Source: Panonychus citri (Eukaryota; Arthropoda; Arachnida; Trombidiformes; Tetranychidae). Taken from it: DNA of 64,000 bases. The stretch is from positions 2,046,001-2,110,000 of the forward strand of contig NW_026515482.1 of NCBI RefSeq assembly GCF_014898815.1. The letters run 5' to 3'. Positions 24,456 to 35,640 of the stretch are shown here, in pieces. Position 1 is the stretch's first letter; each line of letters opens with the position of its first letter. Both the position numbers and the translations under genes were made by a program. The notes under the pieces were generated by a model. It ran no database searches, was not told where the DNA came from, and saw nothing but the letters and a program-made list of their open reading frames with translations.

Positions 24456-25450
24456 CATCATCAAACGCTCTTTCCACCTCTGGAGTTTCCTCTTCAATCC
24501 ATAGTTTTTTTCTTCTTCTTTCTTACCTGTAATCGTTTAGAAAGAATTTTTTTTCTCTCTCTTTATTTCTTTCTCTTTTCTTTCGCTCACCTTTTTACCT
24601 TCTTCTCCTCCCTCTTTTGCAAAGGTCATTAAAAAACACACATTGCAAAAAAAACGGAATAATATTGTTACCAGTAGTAGTGCCAGAGAACTGCAATGAA
24701 AATGTAATAACCTGTTGTGACCCGAGGGTCAATATCATTGTCCGAAGTCAATTTGTGCAACTTTTGTTACTATTTTTCGTCCTTTGTTTATCCATTGGAC
24801 TTTTTGATACATTTAATGAAATTTTGGGTTACCATGTATATATATTTACGTTGATATGTGTACATATATTTAAGCATTAGGGACGGGGAGGGTAAGGTTT
24901 GTGCACCATTTGATATGGTTTTTAATGTCATATTAAATTTTGATGGTTTTTTTCAAAGGTTCAACTTTATTTCTGCCCCTTAACATACATAACCATTTAC
25001 CTTGATCTTTTTTGATTGTTACCCTTGATTGTTGTAGTTTAAATTGATGAATGGTAAATTCAATGTGAATGGTAACCTCGTATCACTAGAGAGAGAGAGA
25101 GAGAGAGGAGAGATGAACACAAAAGACTCTTGACTGGGTGAAAGAGAAGAGAAAAAGAGAGAATTTTAAACTCACCTTAAGATTATCGAGTTCTTTGTTC
25201 ATAAAAGATGATATTTTGTTCTGATATTTGTATAACTTTTTCTTGAAGATTTTCTCTTCTTTGCCTTCAGGTCATCTAATATTATTTTGCCTTCTCGTCT
25301 ACATCATCATCATCATTCTCTTCATCTTCTTCATCTTCTTCATCGCCTTTTTCTTCTATATTTCTCTTTTTCTTTCGCTCACTCCATCATCATCATCTTC
25401 TTTGCTATTGCTCCCTTAATGGATTAACCTTGGATTTTGAACAAGTTTTT

Positions 25451-25454
<4 letters not shown>

Positions 25455-25498
<44 letters not shown>
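25455..25498. repeat. (TC)n microsatellite
   Basis: Continuous TC array of about 44 nt, the last large one before the region changes to plain AT-rich DNA near 25.7 kb. Confidence 0.9.
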
Positions 25499-25501
<3 letters not shown>

Positions 25502-25765
25502 TGAATTACTTTTCATGTGGATTCTTTGGTTAGGGTTCTATGAATTTTCTTGTTATCTATCTTTCTCTTTTTCTCCCACTTTCTTTATAATAACTTTGTT
25601 CTTCTGGACATTATTTGCAATATGAATAAAGAAAAATATTATCAGATCGAAAATGTTGCTTCTTTTTCTTTTGTTCCTTACAAACGATCGTGATCATTAG
25701 CTAATAGATAAGATCAATAATGTTATCAATTATTTTCGATCTTTTTATCCAATTTTCCTTCTCAT

Positions 25766-25779
25766 ACACTAGATGGCAG
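25766..25779 (+). promoter_or_regulatory. CTCF-like site ACACTAGATGGCAG
   Basis: Matches the CTCF consensus CCASYAGRKGGCRS at 13 of 14 positions. A second ACACTAGATGG follows at 25829-25839. CTCF is known in arthropods; binding here is inferred. Confidence 0.4.
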
Positions 25780-26107
25780 CACTAATATCGAATTTTCAAC
25801 TAACATCTCAGTTTGGTTTCAATCCGAAACACTAGATGGAGACTTTGTCTGCGCTCTCCTCAAACTTTTCCTTTTAAATTTGGACTTTTAAAATGCTAAC
25901 GAAGTGACCGCTTACAAACTTGGACTTTAATTCGTATGAAGATTTAAGTCTAAAGGGGATGAGACTAATTTTCTCAATCGGTTGTCTAAATTTTGGTTCC
26001 TTATTAACATTTTTTTCTCAATTATTAAAAATTCACCAATCAGATCCTCTTGTAGGTCATTTTAACGGGAATTTTAAAGCTCACACTTAAATAATACTAT
26101 TAACCAG

Positions 26108-26124
26108 GCCATCTAATAGATGGC
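26108..26124. promoter_or_regulatory. Perfect palindrome GCCATCTA-A-TAGATGGC
   Basis: Two inverted TAGATGGC cores with a one-base spacer, about 330 nt after the CTCF-like sites. The same core recurs upstream of genes at 40.8 kb and in an intron at 43.94 kb. Confidence 0.5.
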
Positions 26125-27696
26125 ACCTAATGGACTTTTAAATGGATTCGAAGGTAATTTTTTCGTCAATCGATCTAATCGAAAGGTGATCGAATAAAAC
26201 TTTTACAAGTCTTTTCCGTTTAGAATCGAAGCTTTCGATTATGAACATAAATTCGTATCCATTGAAATCGATCAAAAGAAAACGAACCGATTAAATCTCG
26301 ATCAAAAGACAAGAGCAAATATTATATTCCAATTTCATAAGTTTCGATCAAAAATTTCCAATCAATCGAAATTAATTATAACCAACAGTCTTCTAATAAA
26401 ATCTCCAATCCAACAACCAATTAATTGAAACAATTTAAAGAGTAATAATTAATCAGATAGATTATCATGTTAAACTTAATCATCAACAAACGGAGGGAAA
26501 CAAAATTGAAAAAGATTAAGGTGATTATGTTAATCGCTATGAGCCCATTTCCGCCCAATTTGTTATTTAACTTACATAATAAATATCGTAACAATTTCTT
26601 ATCCATAAATACATAATATACGAAATATTTATCTTCCTCTCTTCATCATCATCATCATCTTCCCATTATATTATTACATTACCCGAAAGGAACCTCGGGT
26701 GTGATCAGTTTAAAGAGAAACGGAAGTTACTGGGATAAGGGTGGACTTCATTTCCGCCCAAAAGGAAATGTTTTCATTTTCTTAGTTGTTGGAAGGTGAA
26801 GGAAAAAAGTTCTAATGTACCAAAGTCTTAAAGGCATGAATCTTAACAGGGAAAATATATACAGACACATACATCGAATCGTTAATTGTCAACAATCAAG
26901 AAATAGGGAAAACAAAGTTAGTTTGTTTTTCCCATTGTTCCGATTTGATGATTTTCTCGTTACGAAGATACAAAAACAAGAAGGTTAATCAACACACTCA
27001 CAGGTAAGCAACCAAGGTAATCAAAAGCCACCAAATGATTACTTTTTTTTCTCAGTGATTGTTGTTTGTCACCAACAAAATTAACTAACTAACTGATCCA
27101 TAGACTTATAATCATAAGATTATCATATGTACTAATATTTATGATTATCTTGGTGGATGAACAAGTCAAATCCTATTAGTATTTTCACATAACAACCCTG
27201 AATCTCAGGGTGAGTATTCATTATGTTAGTGGAAAGATAATCTCTTCATGAGAATCATTTTTTCATCCTCATCTTTCCATAGCATGTAAATTGTTTGTTC
27301 ACACAATTAATTGAATATTATCATTGAAGATTAGCAACTGATGATTGAAATTTTGCAAAAAGTGACCGTAAGGTTAACATAAAATGAACAAGATCAGCGA
27401 CAATCGTTTCTTACTTGAACCAAACAAATTGTAAGTATAACAATCAACTTTTCAAACCAAAACATCACTAATTAAGATGAAAGGTAACTTGGTATCGAGT
27501 TGGTTCAACAATTAACTGACCAGATTCAATTAAAGCCAAAGGAAAAGAGGAATCATCTTCCTGAATAATTGTCCGATTGCACCATAATTGATTATCGTTT
27601 AATGGTAAATTGATTTACCATCAATCAGGTCAACTTTATCATCGGGATAGGATTTTGACGTAGCGTTTCCCATCTCTGTCCGTCTACCGCAGGGAA

Positions 27697-27801
27697 TTAC
27701 AATCCTGGTACCCAGCATTTGATAAAATGGACTCCAATTTCTTGAGCTTGACCATTTAAATTGTCAGTATTTCCAATATCAAATTGTAACCTTTCACCAG
27801 T
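27697..27801 (-). pseudogene. Possible exon or exon remnant, unrecognised
   Basis: Read on the minus strand after an acceptor-like CCTTAG, a 34-codon frame has ordinary, non-repetitive residues (it contains RLQFDIGNTDN and VHFIKCWVPG) and then a TAA. The next bases read on in protein-like fashion, in the same frame and in a shifted one (DRDGKRYVKILSR). This looks like a decayed or frameshifted exon. I do not recognise the family. No matching exons were found nearby, and it may be chance. Confidence 0.3.
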
Positions 27802-28789
27802 CTAAGGCACTTAAATCACTTGAGCATTTGCCCTTACAGTTCATACTTGATGATTGAATTGATTTGATTAAAATCAATTGTATCAAAAGAAATGAAAATA
27901 TTACTTGAAAAAAACTTATTCATTTTTGAAGTTTATTTTTTGTCACAATTACTAAATAATTACTATTTTCTGTTAATTGTAGCTGCAATTTATGTATTCA
28001 TGTTATTATTATTAAATCACAATCTAATTTAAATCAGTGTTTAGTGATTTGATTCAGTAATCAAAAAAGTAACAGCAAATACTTCAATTATTTTGACTAA
28101 TCACTAAGACAATAGATAGATAATCAATACATGAACATAATTGTAATCTAATTGCAATCAAATCAGTAACCAATAATCAATCAATAAACTAATATTGACA
28201 ATTTGATAAGCAATCATGAGTTTTGATCATCATTGAACTTTGTTTAGATCTATTAATTAAATCAACTATGAATAAAAAAAAATAGTAAAAATAATTACTA
28301 ATCTTTCGAGTACAATTACAAGGAAACCAATATATTTAATCACTCTGTTAGTTGATTGATTATTGATCACTGAATTGAAACAATTGATTAATATTGATAA
28401 AGAAATGAAAACAATGATTATCATTTAATGAAAAAAAAAACCTAAATGATTATTTGGAATCAGAATTTTTCTTTGTCTTTTTATCAAAATTAACCAGAAT
28501 TTTCTGATGGTGATTCATTTAATATCGAAGATCATAATTGAGTGTAACTGTGAATATTCAATTTTATTGCGTATTTAGATGTTAATTGTGTTGACACAAT
28601 TTCAGTTATTATATTATTATCTTGCTAATTGTTGAATTAGTAAATAGCTGTGAACTTTTCTCCAATGGATATAAACCAATTCTGTTTACAATTAAATGAT
28701 GTTTATATTATTATGAATGTTGAGATATCGAAAATTTTGAAATTTCTGTAGTAAATATTAGTAATTCGGTTTGATTCTATTCATGAAAA

Positions 28790-29130
28790 TCATATGGCCT
28801 TATGGTTGGCATCGGGTAGCGATTATATCGTAAAGGTGAACCGAAGACACAGAGCCAGATGTTTATTGTCGTGTGTTAGGCCTTGGACGATGTCGATGTA
28901 CTTCTTATGGCTCGTGTCCTCCGGCTCATGGCCTCATGTCTCTTCGAGGCCATTCAATTGTAAAAGACTCCAACTTCTGGTCTCTCTCTCTCTCTCTGGT
29001 CAGATACTTGCTCAGCTGTTGATTGGTATCATTGTGATGGACACACAGAGGTTGTTTTCATTATCTAATGACCATCGCCATCTTCAAGGTTTGGTCAATT
29101 TCGAGTTACCAAAGAAGTTAATGTGACGAT
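28790..29130. other. GC-richer unexplained patch
   Basis: A 340-nt block clearly richer in G and C than the DNA around it. The 110-aa plus frame starting at 28794 has no repeat bias but no recognisable domain. An overlapping frame reads a Cys-rich stretch (VYCRVLGLGRCRC). It is followed immediately by paired stem-loops. It could be a non-coding RNA gene, a regulatory CpG-containing element or a gene remnant. Confidence 0.3.
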
Positions 29131-29167
29131 TGTATTTATTTGAACTGAAAAATGAGGATACAGCTCG

Positions 29168-29207
29168 AGAGGTTATAAAACCTCTAGGTAACCTTCAATG
29201 ATTACCT
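29168..29207 (+). other. Two adjacent perfect stem-loops
   Basis: AGAGGTT-ATAA-AACCTCT (29168-29185) is followed at once by AGGTAA, a 10-nt loop and TTACCT (29186-29207). A third, TTCCCT-GTG-AGGGAA, lies at 29569-29583. Such tight hairpins suggest a structured RNA or a terminator-like element. Confidence 0.45.
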
Positions 29208-30719
29208 CCCTATCATTTTACAGTTATAAGTTGAGGTTACATTTATAATTATTATTCATTTTTTATATACAATAGATTAAATATTATTAATAATTAGTCT
29301 TTAGTCCAAGTGATTTGTCCAATTTGTTTTTTGATTCCTTATCCATGGTAAGATTCAAATCGATTCCTTTTTCTGGTTTTCAATTCAATATAATGGTGGG
29401 TTCCAATTTGATTCACTCATCATTATTACGAGATCATAATTATTAATAGTAAAAGTTAGAAGAGAGAAAATATTAAAACAAAAACGGAAGTAATAGATTA
29501 ACTGAGTACTAATTGATCAGTATTGTTGATAAATTTCAATTTTTTCTTTGTTTTAATTTTTTATTCTTTTCCCTGTGAGGGAATCAGTCTTTTGTCTACG
29601 GGAACTTTAGCTCCCTCAGTCTTTTTTTAAGGTCACTCGTTAGAGCTAATTTGTTTATTAAGAAAACTCAATTAAGAGTTAATTAGATTAGTTATTAATA
29701 ATAATAGTATTAGTATTGATTGTCAAGTACCTGTTTATTTTTTTAAAACGTGGTATTTCAAAGTCTTACCCTTGACCATCCTTGAAGAGATTCAGAAAAC
29801 CCAATGACCATTTCAATAAATTTAATTTCATCTTAACTGAATCAGTTCACAGTCACAAATTTAAGAATAATTAAATTGATGAATTAATAACAATATTAAT
29901 TTTAATTGTTCACATAGTTAAATTAACATGATGAAAAAAGCACATGTAATAGAGGTAGTTTTTATGTTCACTCTTCAAAGACTCAGTAACATCAGAAAGT
30001 GAATCTGAAATTGAGATTTTATTTAATTTTGTTTTCTTATAATGTAAAATTGTTACATTGTTGATTTAAATTATTTGTAGATAATCAATTAGAGTGCAAA
30101 TTTTAAGATTACAATTGATTATCTCTTTGGCTGAGTGCAAGTCTTGTATCTAAACAATTAAGATTACCAATTAAAACTGTTTACTTGTTACAGACATGAG
30201 AGATGTCATTGAACAATCAACAAGACTGTGATTAGATTATTGTTAAGTTAAATTGTTTCAAGTCTAAACAAGATTAAAAATTAATACTTTCTAATACAAT
30301 TGGATCAAATAATGATAAGTTGATGTTAATTGTACTGATTAACAATTGTTTGTTATGTTGTCTTATACTTGGTTGTTGTCTAATGAAAATTACAGTTACA
30401 GTTAGTGCATTATTGCTAACTAGTCACCATAATGATTGATATAATTAGACATTAATTGTGTATGAACCTTGAGAAACTCAGGTCAAGGTGAAATGTCATT
30501 ATCGTGTTATCATGATTGAACTTGGCATCGAATTGAAAAATAAGTTACTTCATAACAAGAAAAGAACATGAAATTGTCAAGAACTTTGAATTATCAATGG
30601 AAATGAAAGTTTTGTTTACAAAAAGAATGGGAAACGGAAGTTATTTTAAGATATTCTTCTAGTGTAGGAATGAAGATAAAAATAGTAACATGAAGAGATG
30701 AAGATGAAAGATTAAGAGC

Positions 30720-30750
<31 letters not shown>

Positions 30751-31539
30751 TATCTTCATCATCTTTGCATGAAAATGTTGTAAACAAAACCTTGAATTCT
30801 TGATACTTCAACAAAGATTGTTAATTGTTACAGAGTTAAAGACAATAATTAAATTTCACCATGTGAATGATTAATTGTTTTATTGAGAGAGAGAGAGAGA
30901 GACATTTAATCATTAAGATTATCTCATTTTCAAGTGTAATTTACAATTTGTTGGCATTAGTTTATTGAGTTGAATATGAGACTGAATAATTTCATGAGTA
31001 TTTACAATCAATTGATTAAGTCTTGGAATCAATTGAATTAACAATGATTAGACTTTTGTTGCTCTTCATCTGATCATTGTTATCATCGTGTTGATGTCAA
31101 ATTGATTGTTGATTATAATGTGGAAGCCATTTGGCAAGAAAGTAGCTCATCAATAATCAACAAACAATAATAATCATTCAATTGATTAGTATTGGAAGCT
31201 GGATTATCATCAAGAAATAGGAAGATAAAGAAGATGGGGAAGAGTATAAAGATTATGTTAAATAAGGAGAAAAGGAGCCATGATTAAAGGAAAAGAAGAA
31301 GAAGATGAGGATGAGGATGGAGAAGAAGATGAAGATCAAGATGATGATGATGAAGAAGAAGAAGAGGATAAAAGAGGGTTAAGAAAGAGGAGGTGGGCCA
31401 CGAGCCACAAAAATCGGAAGCTGTTAACACAGAAGATCAACAAAAAGATGAAGAAAGAATAAAAAGAAAGAAAAATGAGAGAGAAAAAGAGAAAGAGAGA
31501 GAAAAGATAAAGGCAGATGTCATGTTATTATTATCGCTA

Positions 31540-31680
31540 TTGAGCAAATGTTATACGAACTCGCGTGGCACGCGTTAAGTCATTAAGACTCTGAACAGAC
31601 GTCGTTTTTGATGATCGACCAGAGCCACGCGACCAAAAGGCCTCAAAGGTAAAGGCGCAGTGAAGATGAAGGGAGATGCT
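31540..31680. promoter_or_regulatory. CpG-containing upstream region of neuralized with E(spl)/Hairy-type sites
   Basis: CGCGTG-G-CACGCG (31562-31574) is a perfect inverted repeat of the class C bHLH-Orange site. GCCACGCGAC (31624-31633) differs by one base from the Hairy consensus GGCACGCGAC. The block has more CpG than its surroundings and lies about 0.6 kb before the neuralized start codon. Regulation by E(spl)/Hairy repressors is inferred. Confidence 0.45.
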
Positions 31681-32203
31681 AATGTAACAAGAGGAGAACG
31701 AGAAGAGAGAGAGAGGAAAAACTGGCCTGATGAACAACAGCCGCTGAAAGAGCTAAGAGTTTGTAAGGAAGTGAGAGAGAGAGAGATGATAATGATGATG
31801 AAGGAAATTCTCTCTCTCTCTCTTCTTTTCTCTATGGCATATGGTATACATCCGTCGGTCTCTCTTTCTTTTTCTCTTTCTGCTCTTTCTTATTAGATCT
31901 TTTATTCTCTTCTCCCTCATTTCCGATAATTTTCTCTTCCATTCATCTTTATCATCACACATGCGCTCCTTCTCATCCCTCATCACCTTCATCATCTCTT
32001 ACTCTTCTTGATAGTGACTCGTTTCATTCACTTCTTAGTCTCTGCTCATGACGTGAACATCAAATCCACATTATTGTTAATTCAACATCTTAAACCTTTC
32101 TCTTAGTGTCTCTCTTTGTGCTAATACAACATTCGGATTACCAACACTTTATTGTTGTTATTTACTTGGAATTTGTGTTTACAATTAAATCAACCAATTC
32201 ATC

Positions 32204-35200
32204 ATGAAAATTCTGAAAAAAATCAAGAGTATAAGTAAGTAGAATCTCGACTTTATTGATTTTTGTCTTTACTATTTTGATATTTATCGATTTTCTCTCT
32301 CTCTCTCTCTCTCTTTTTCTGCCTCTTTCTCTGTGGTTGTGTTGTTATTACTTAAACGATTAGCTCGATGTCCTAAACATAAACAGGATAAATCGATAGC
32401 CAATCAACCAACTGCCCTTCATTTCCACCCTGTTCATGGAGATAATATCAGATTAACTGGAAACGGTTCAATTGCTGAGCGATTGGAAAGTTTTTGTGAA
32501 GGAATTGTTTTCTCATCTCGACCTGTTCGGGTTGATGAACCAGTTTCGATTAAATTTATGACCACTTCGACCAATTGGAATGGTGCATTACGATTTGGTT
32601 TCACCACAACTGACCCTTGTAAATTAAAGGGTCATCTTCCCAAATATGCTTGCCCTGAGTTAACCTCAAAACCAGGATTCTGGGCTAAAGCATTGAGTGA
32701 CCGTTACGCTATTGTTGAAAATGTGTTGACCTATTGGACTGATGAATCAGGTAAATCCTATTACTCAGTTAATGGTGAGGACAAGGGTATTTTCCTCACC
32801 GAAGTGGACACAACTAAACCCTTCTGGGCTTTACTGGACATCTACGGATCTACAACTGCAATAAAATTTTTAGGTAAGCACCAAGTTAATCAAGAGCTAA
32901 TCAATCAAATAACCTACTTGTAAATCCTATTAATTTAACTGACAATTTACCTGATGAAATTGAATCACCTTTCATTTATACAACAATCTAGAATTGGATG
33001 ACCAGTGGTCATCAGCAGTTCTGTCAAAAGTGCCAAATAAATTTGTAAATCGTTAGACTTGATTTAATTCAATTCGTCAATCTAATTCTCATGGTTGATT
33101 ATAATTATTTGAATGATTTTTTTTCCTGTTCACTTCGAAATCAACAAATCAGAACAGAACAATTAACTTGATAGTAGTTAAGTTTTTTGAGTAGTTACGA
33201 AGTTAAATCAGAAAGTGTGGAAACTTTAATTTGTTTTTATGGTTGAATGGATGATGATTATAATCATTGATGATGATGATGATGTCCAGTAATGATGATA
33301 ATGTTTCGGTCAACATCCTACACAAATAACGATGAAACATTTTCAACGATCTTTCAGAAAAGAGCATTAATTTAGCTTCTCTCTCTTAGTAATCACATCC
33401 ATCAACAAGAGGTGAGAGGATGAAGATAAAGATGAAGATGAAGATGAAGATGAAGAGGCGAAGAGGAAGATAGAAGAAGCAGAAAACAAAAATTAGGGCG
33501 AAATTTGGGAATTGAAGAGGAGGCTTGTAGAAAGGGCGTTGGCATGAGAGAGAGAGAGAGAGAAATGATAAAATGTTGATAACTCACCTGAGTAGGCGAT
33601 AATCGATTATTGAATCAATTCCTAAATTCATTAGTCTTTTGCATGCAGAAAAAAAGTTTTTTTTTCCTCGGAAAAATATATCACCAAGATGATTATGATG
33701 ATGGTCATCATGATGTTACAAAGGTATCAAAGTTGATGATTGAGAAAACGATTGAGACAATTTAAAATTGATCTTCAATAGAAACCAAGCCTCGATTCAA
33801 TCTCATCTTTTCCTGTAAATATCTCAAATTTACCTGTGGCCTTGCCCATGGAAAGGCCAAACCTTGTCAGGTTTAATTTGTTATTTTCTTTGATGGATTT
33901 ACCTTTAGATTTATTTTTCTATGAACTTTTTTATTATTATTATATAACTTTGAGCCTAACCTTTATTTTTATTTCCTCTCTCTCTCTCCCATAGATTCAA
34001 GGTATATCAGTAAAAACAGGTTAACCGAATCCATTTACTCATCAACTACTACTACTAATCATCAAATCTCATCATCATCATCATCATCTCCATCCGGTTC
34101 ATCTTCCCTTGCTGAATATTCAACACTACGACGAATCTCATCCTCGGTCAACCGAGAACCTTTACCCCAAATCTATCGTGGTAATAACCTATTACCGTTA
34201 CCTTTTCATAGGACCAGAGGATGTAATATGACTTTATCTAGTGATGGGTAAGTGTTTATTATCATCTTCTTAATGATACCACTTCCGTTTCATGTATTTA
34301 TCATCATCATCTTGTTGTTCATCTTGAAATTATCAGAGGGGAAACTTAACCTTGTAAAATGATGCGATATTTATGTTTATTTGTTTTTCCTTTGCCCTTG
34401 ATTTGGTGTCAAGGTTTCAAATGATGCGAAAGATGAAGATGAAGATGATGTGAGAACCTTGAATATGCAAATGAAAGAGAGAGAAAAATTCTCTTATCCT
34501 CACATTTCCATGGTTATCATCATGTTAGACAATGAAACGTTTGAAATGTTATTCGATATCTTTTCGGAATGAAACTAAATATCAATTTTCTTGTTTTTCT
34601 CTTTCTCACCTCAGGTCAACCGCTGAACGTTGTGATTCTCAATATTCAAGAGGTTATGTTTTCGCCCAACGACCTTTACGTTTAGGTGAAAAAATGATTA
34701 TTCAAGTTCTTAAAACTGATGAACTTTACACCGGAAGTTTAGCCTTTGGCCTAACAACTTGTAATCCATCAACACTTAACACTGACGATTTACCTGATGA
34801 TCCTCACATCCTACTTGATAGACCAGAATATTGGATTGTAATCAAGGATATTGCCAACAGGCCGATTGCCGGTGATGAAATTGCCTTTAAAATAACGGAA
34901 ACAGGTCAAGTTATCATGACCAAAAATCGTCAACCACCAGTAACCTTAATGCACGTTGACCAATCTCAAAGTTTCTACCCTTTCTTTGATCTTTACGGAA
35001 GTACAATTAAAATTAAATCACTTGGTGTTATGTTACCTGAGAAAGTGATGAACATTAATAGTAACAAAGTGAACACAATGAAAGCTTCAAATCAAGTTAA
35101 TCTTAGTCAATCAGTTACATCTAAATCCAATCATTATTATTCACCTAATCATCACTCACAGTCACGATTACCTAAGCAAAATTCAATGTTGACCAATAGG

Positions 35201-35640
35201 CAAAAGTGCTGGTCAACTTATGGATTATCATCAACTTCCTGTCCCTCTGAAAATAACTCAACCTTGACTAATCTAAGTCAATATCAATCAACATCAACTA
35301 CAAGATTAACTGATTGTCGATCGATACCTTCAAGTCATTCAACTGGTAAGTTTTAATCTCTCTCTCTCTCTCTCTAATTTTCCTAATTATCTTTAATCTT
35401 ATTGATGATTAACTAATCATTTCCTTTTTCCATCTTGTATTTTAATCATTAGGATCTCTTAATGTTGAATCAGAATGTACAGTTTGCTTTGAATCGCCAA
35501 TTAATTGTGTCCTTTATACCTGTGGTCATATGTGTATGTGTTATGAATGTGCAGTTAAACAATGGAAAGGACAAAATGGTGGACGATGTCCAATTTGTCG
35601 AGCTCGTATTTTGGACGTTATCAGAACTTATTATGCATAA
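32204..35640 (+). CDS. neur: Neuralized E3 ubiquitin ligase (NHR-NHR-RING)
   Basis: Five coding exons reconstructed from GT-AG sites with matching phases: 32204-32234, 32364-32873, 33995-34247, 34615-35345 and 35453-35640, giving 570 aa. The short first exon encodes a basic N-terminus (MKILKKIKSI), like the polybasic phosphoinositide-binding stretch of fly Neuralized. NHR1 spans about residues 29-183, a Ser-rich linker follows, NHR2 covers about 248-400, and a C3HC4 RING lies at C517, C520, C532, H534, C538, C541, C554 and C557, ending IRTYYA. Neuralized ubiquitinates Delta/Serrate ligands at the plasma membrane, driving their endocytosis and Notch signalling. All RING ligands are intact. At 570 aa it is shorter than the fly protein as I recall it, mainly in the N-terminus and linkers. 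Further 5' exons or isoforms are possible. Confidence 0.95.
34449..34456 (+). promoter_or_regulatory. Su(H)-type site TGTGAGAA in neuralized intron 3
   Basis: Matches the Su(H) consensus YGTGDGAA. It is a single short site that also occurs elsewhere in the window (for example near 10955), so function is uncertain. Confidence 0.2.

Larger units (their letters stand above)
10776..25740. other. 15-kb gene-free, microsatellite-dense region
   Basis: I found no supported exon. The region is dominated by CAT/ATG runs and long (TC)n, (GA)n, (TTTC)n, (GAA)n, (CATCCT)n and (GTT)n arrays. Open frames up to 175 aa are repeats of Ser/Leu/Phe/His and are not genes. The only compact non-repeat signal noted is the half-site cluster at 20660-20709. 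It may be intergenic DNA or regulatory DNA upstream of neuralized. Confidence 0.6.
25741..31539. other. AT-rich region without a supported gene
   Basis: Lower microsatellite density than upstream. It contains the CTCF-like motifs (25.77-26.12 kb), a small hairpin ACCCGA/TCGGGT (26681-26700), a perfect palindrome at 27195-27211, an exon-like segment on the minus strand (27697-27801), a GC-richer patch at 28790-29130, stem-loops at 29168-29583, and AAACGGAAGT motifs at 26718, 29482 and 30632. GA repeats return after 30.7 kb. Confidence 0.5.

Noticed and set aside
24617..24880. 87-aa frame with a hydrophobic segment
   Set aside because: No recognisable domain, starts at a non-ATG codon, and has no splice or promoter support.
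31280..31462. Acidic 60-aa frame (Glu/Asp-rich)
   Set aside because: Direct translation of GAA/GAT repeats.
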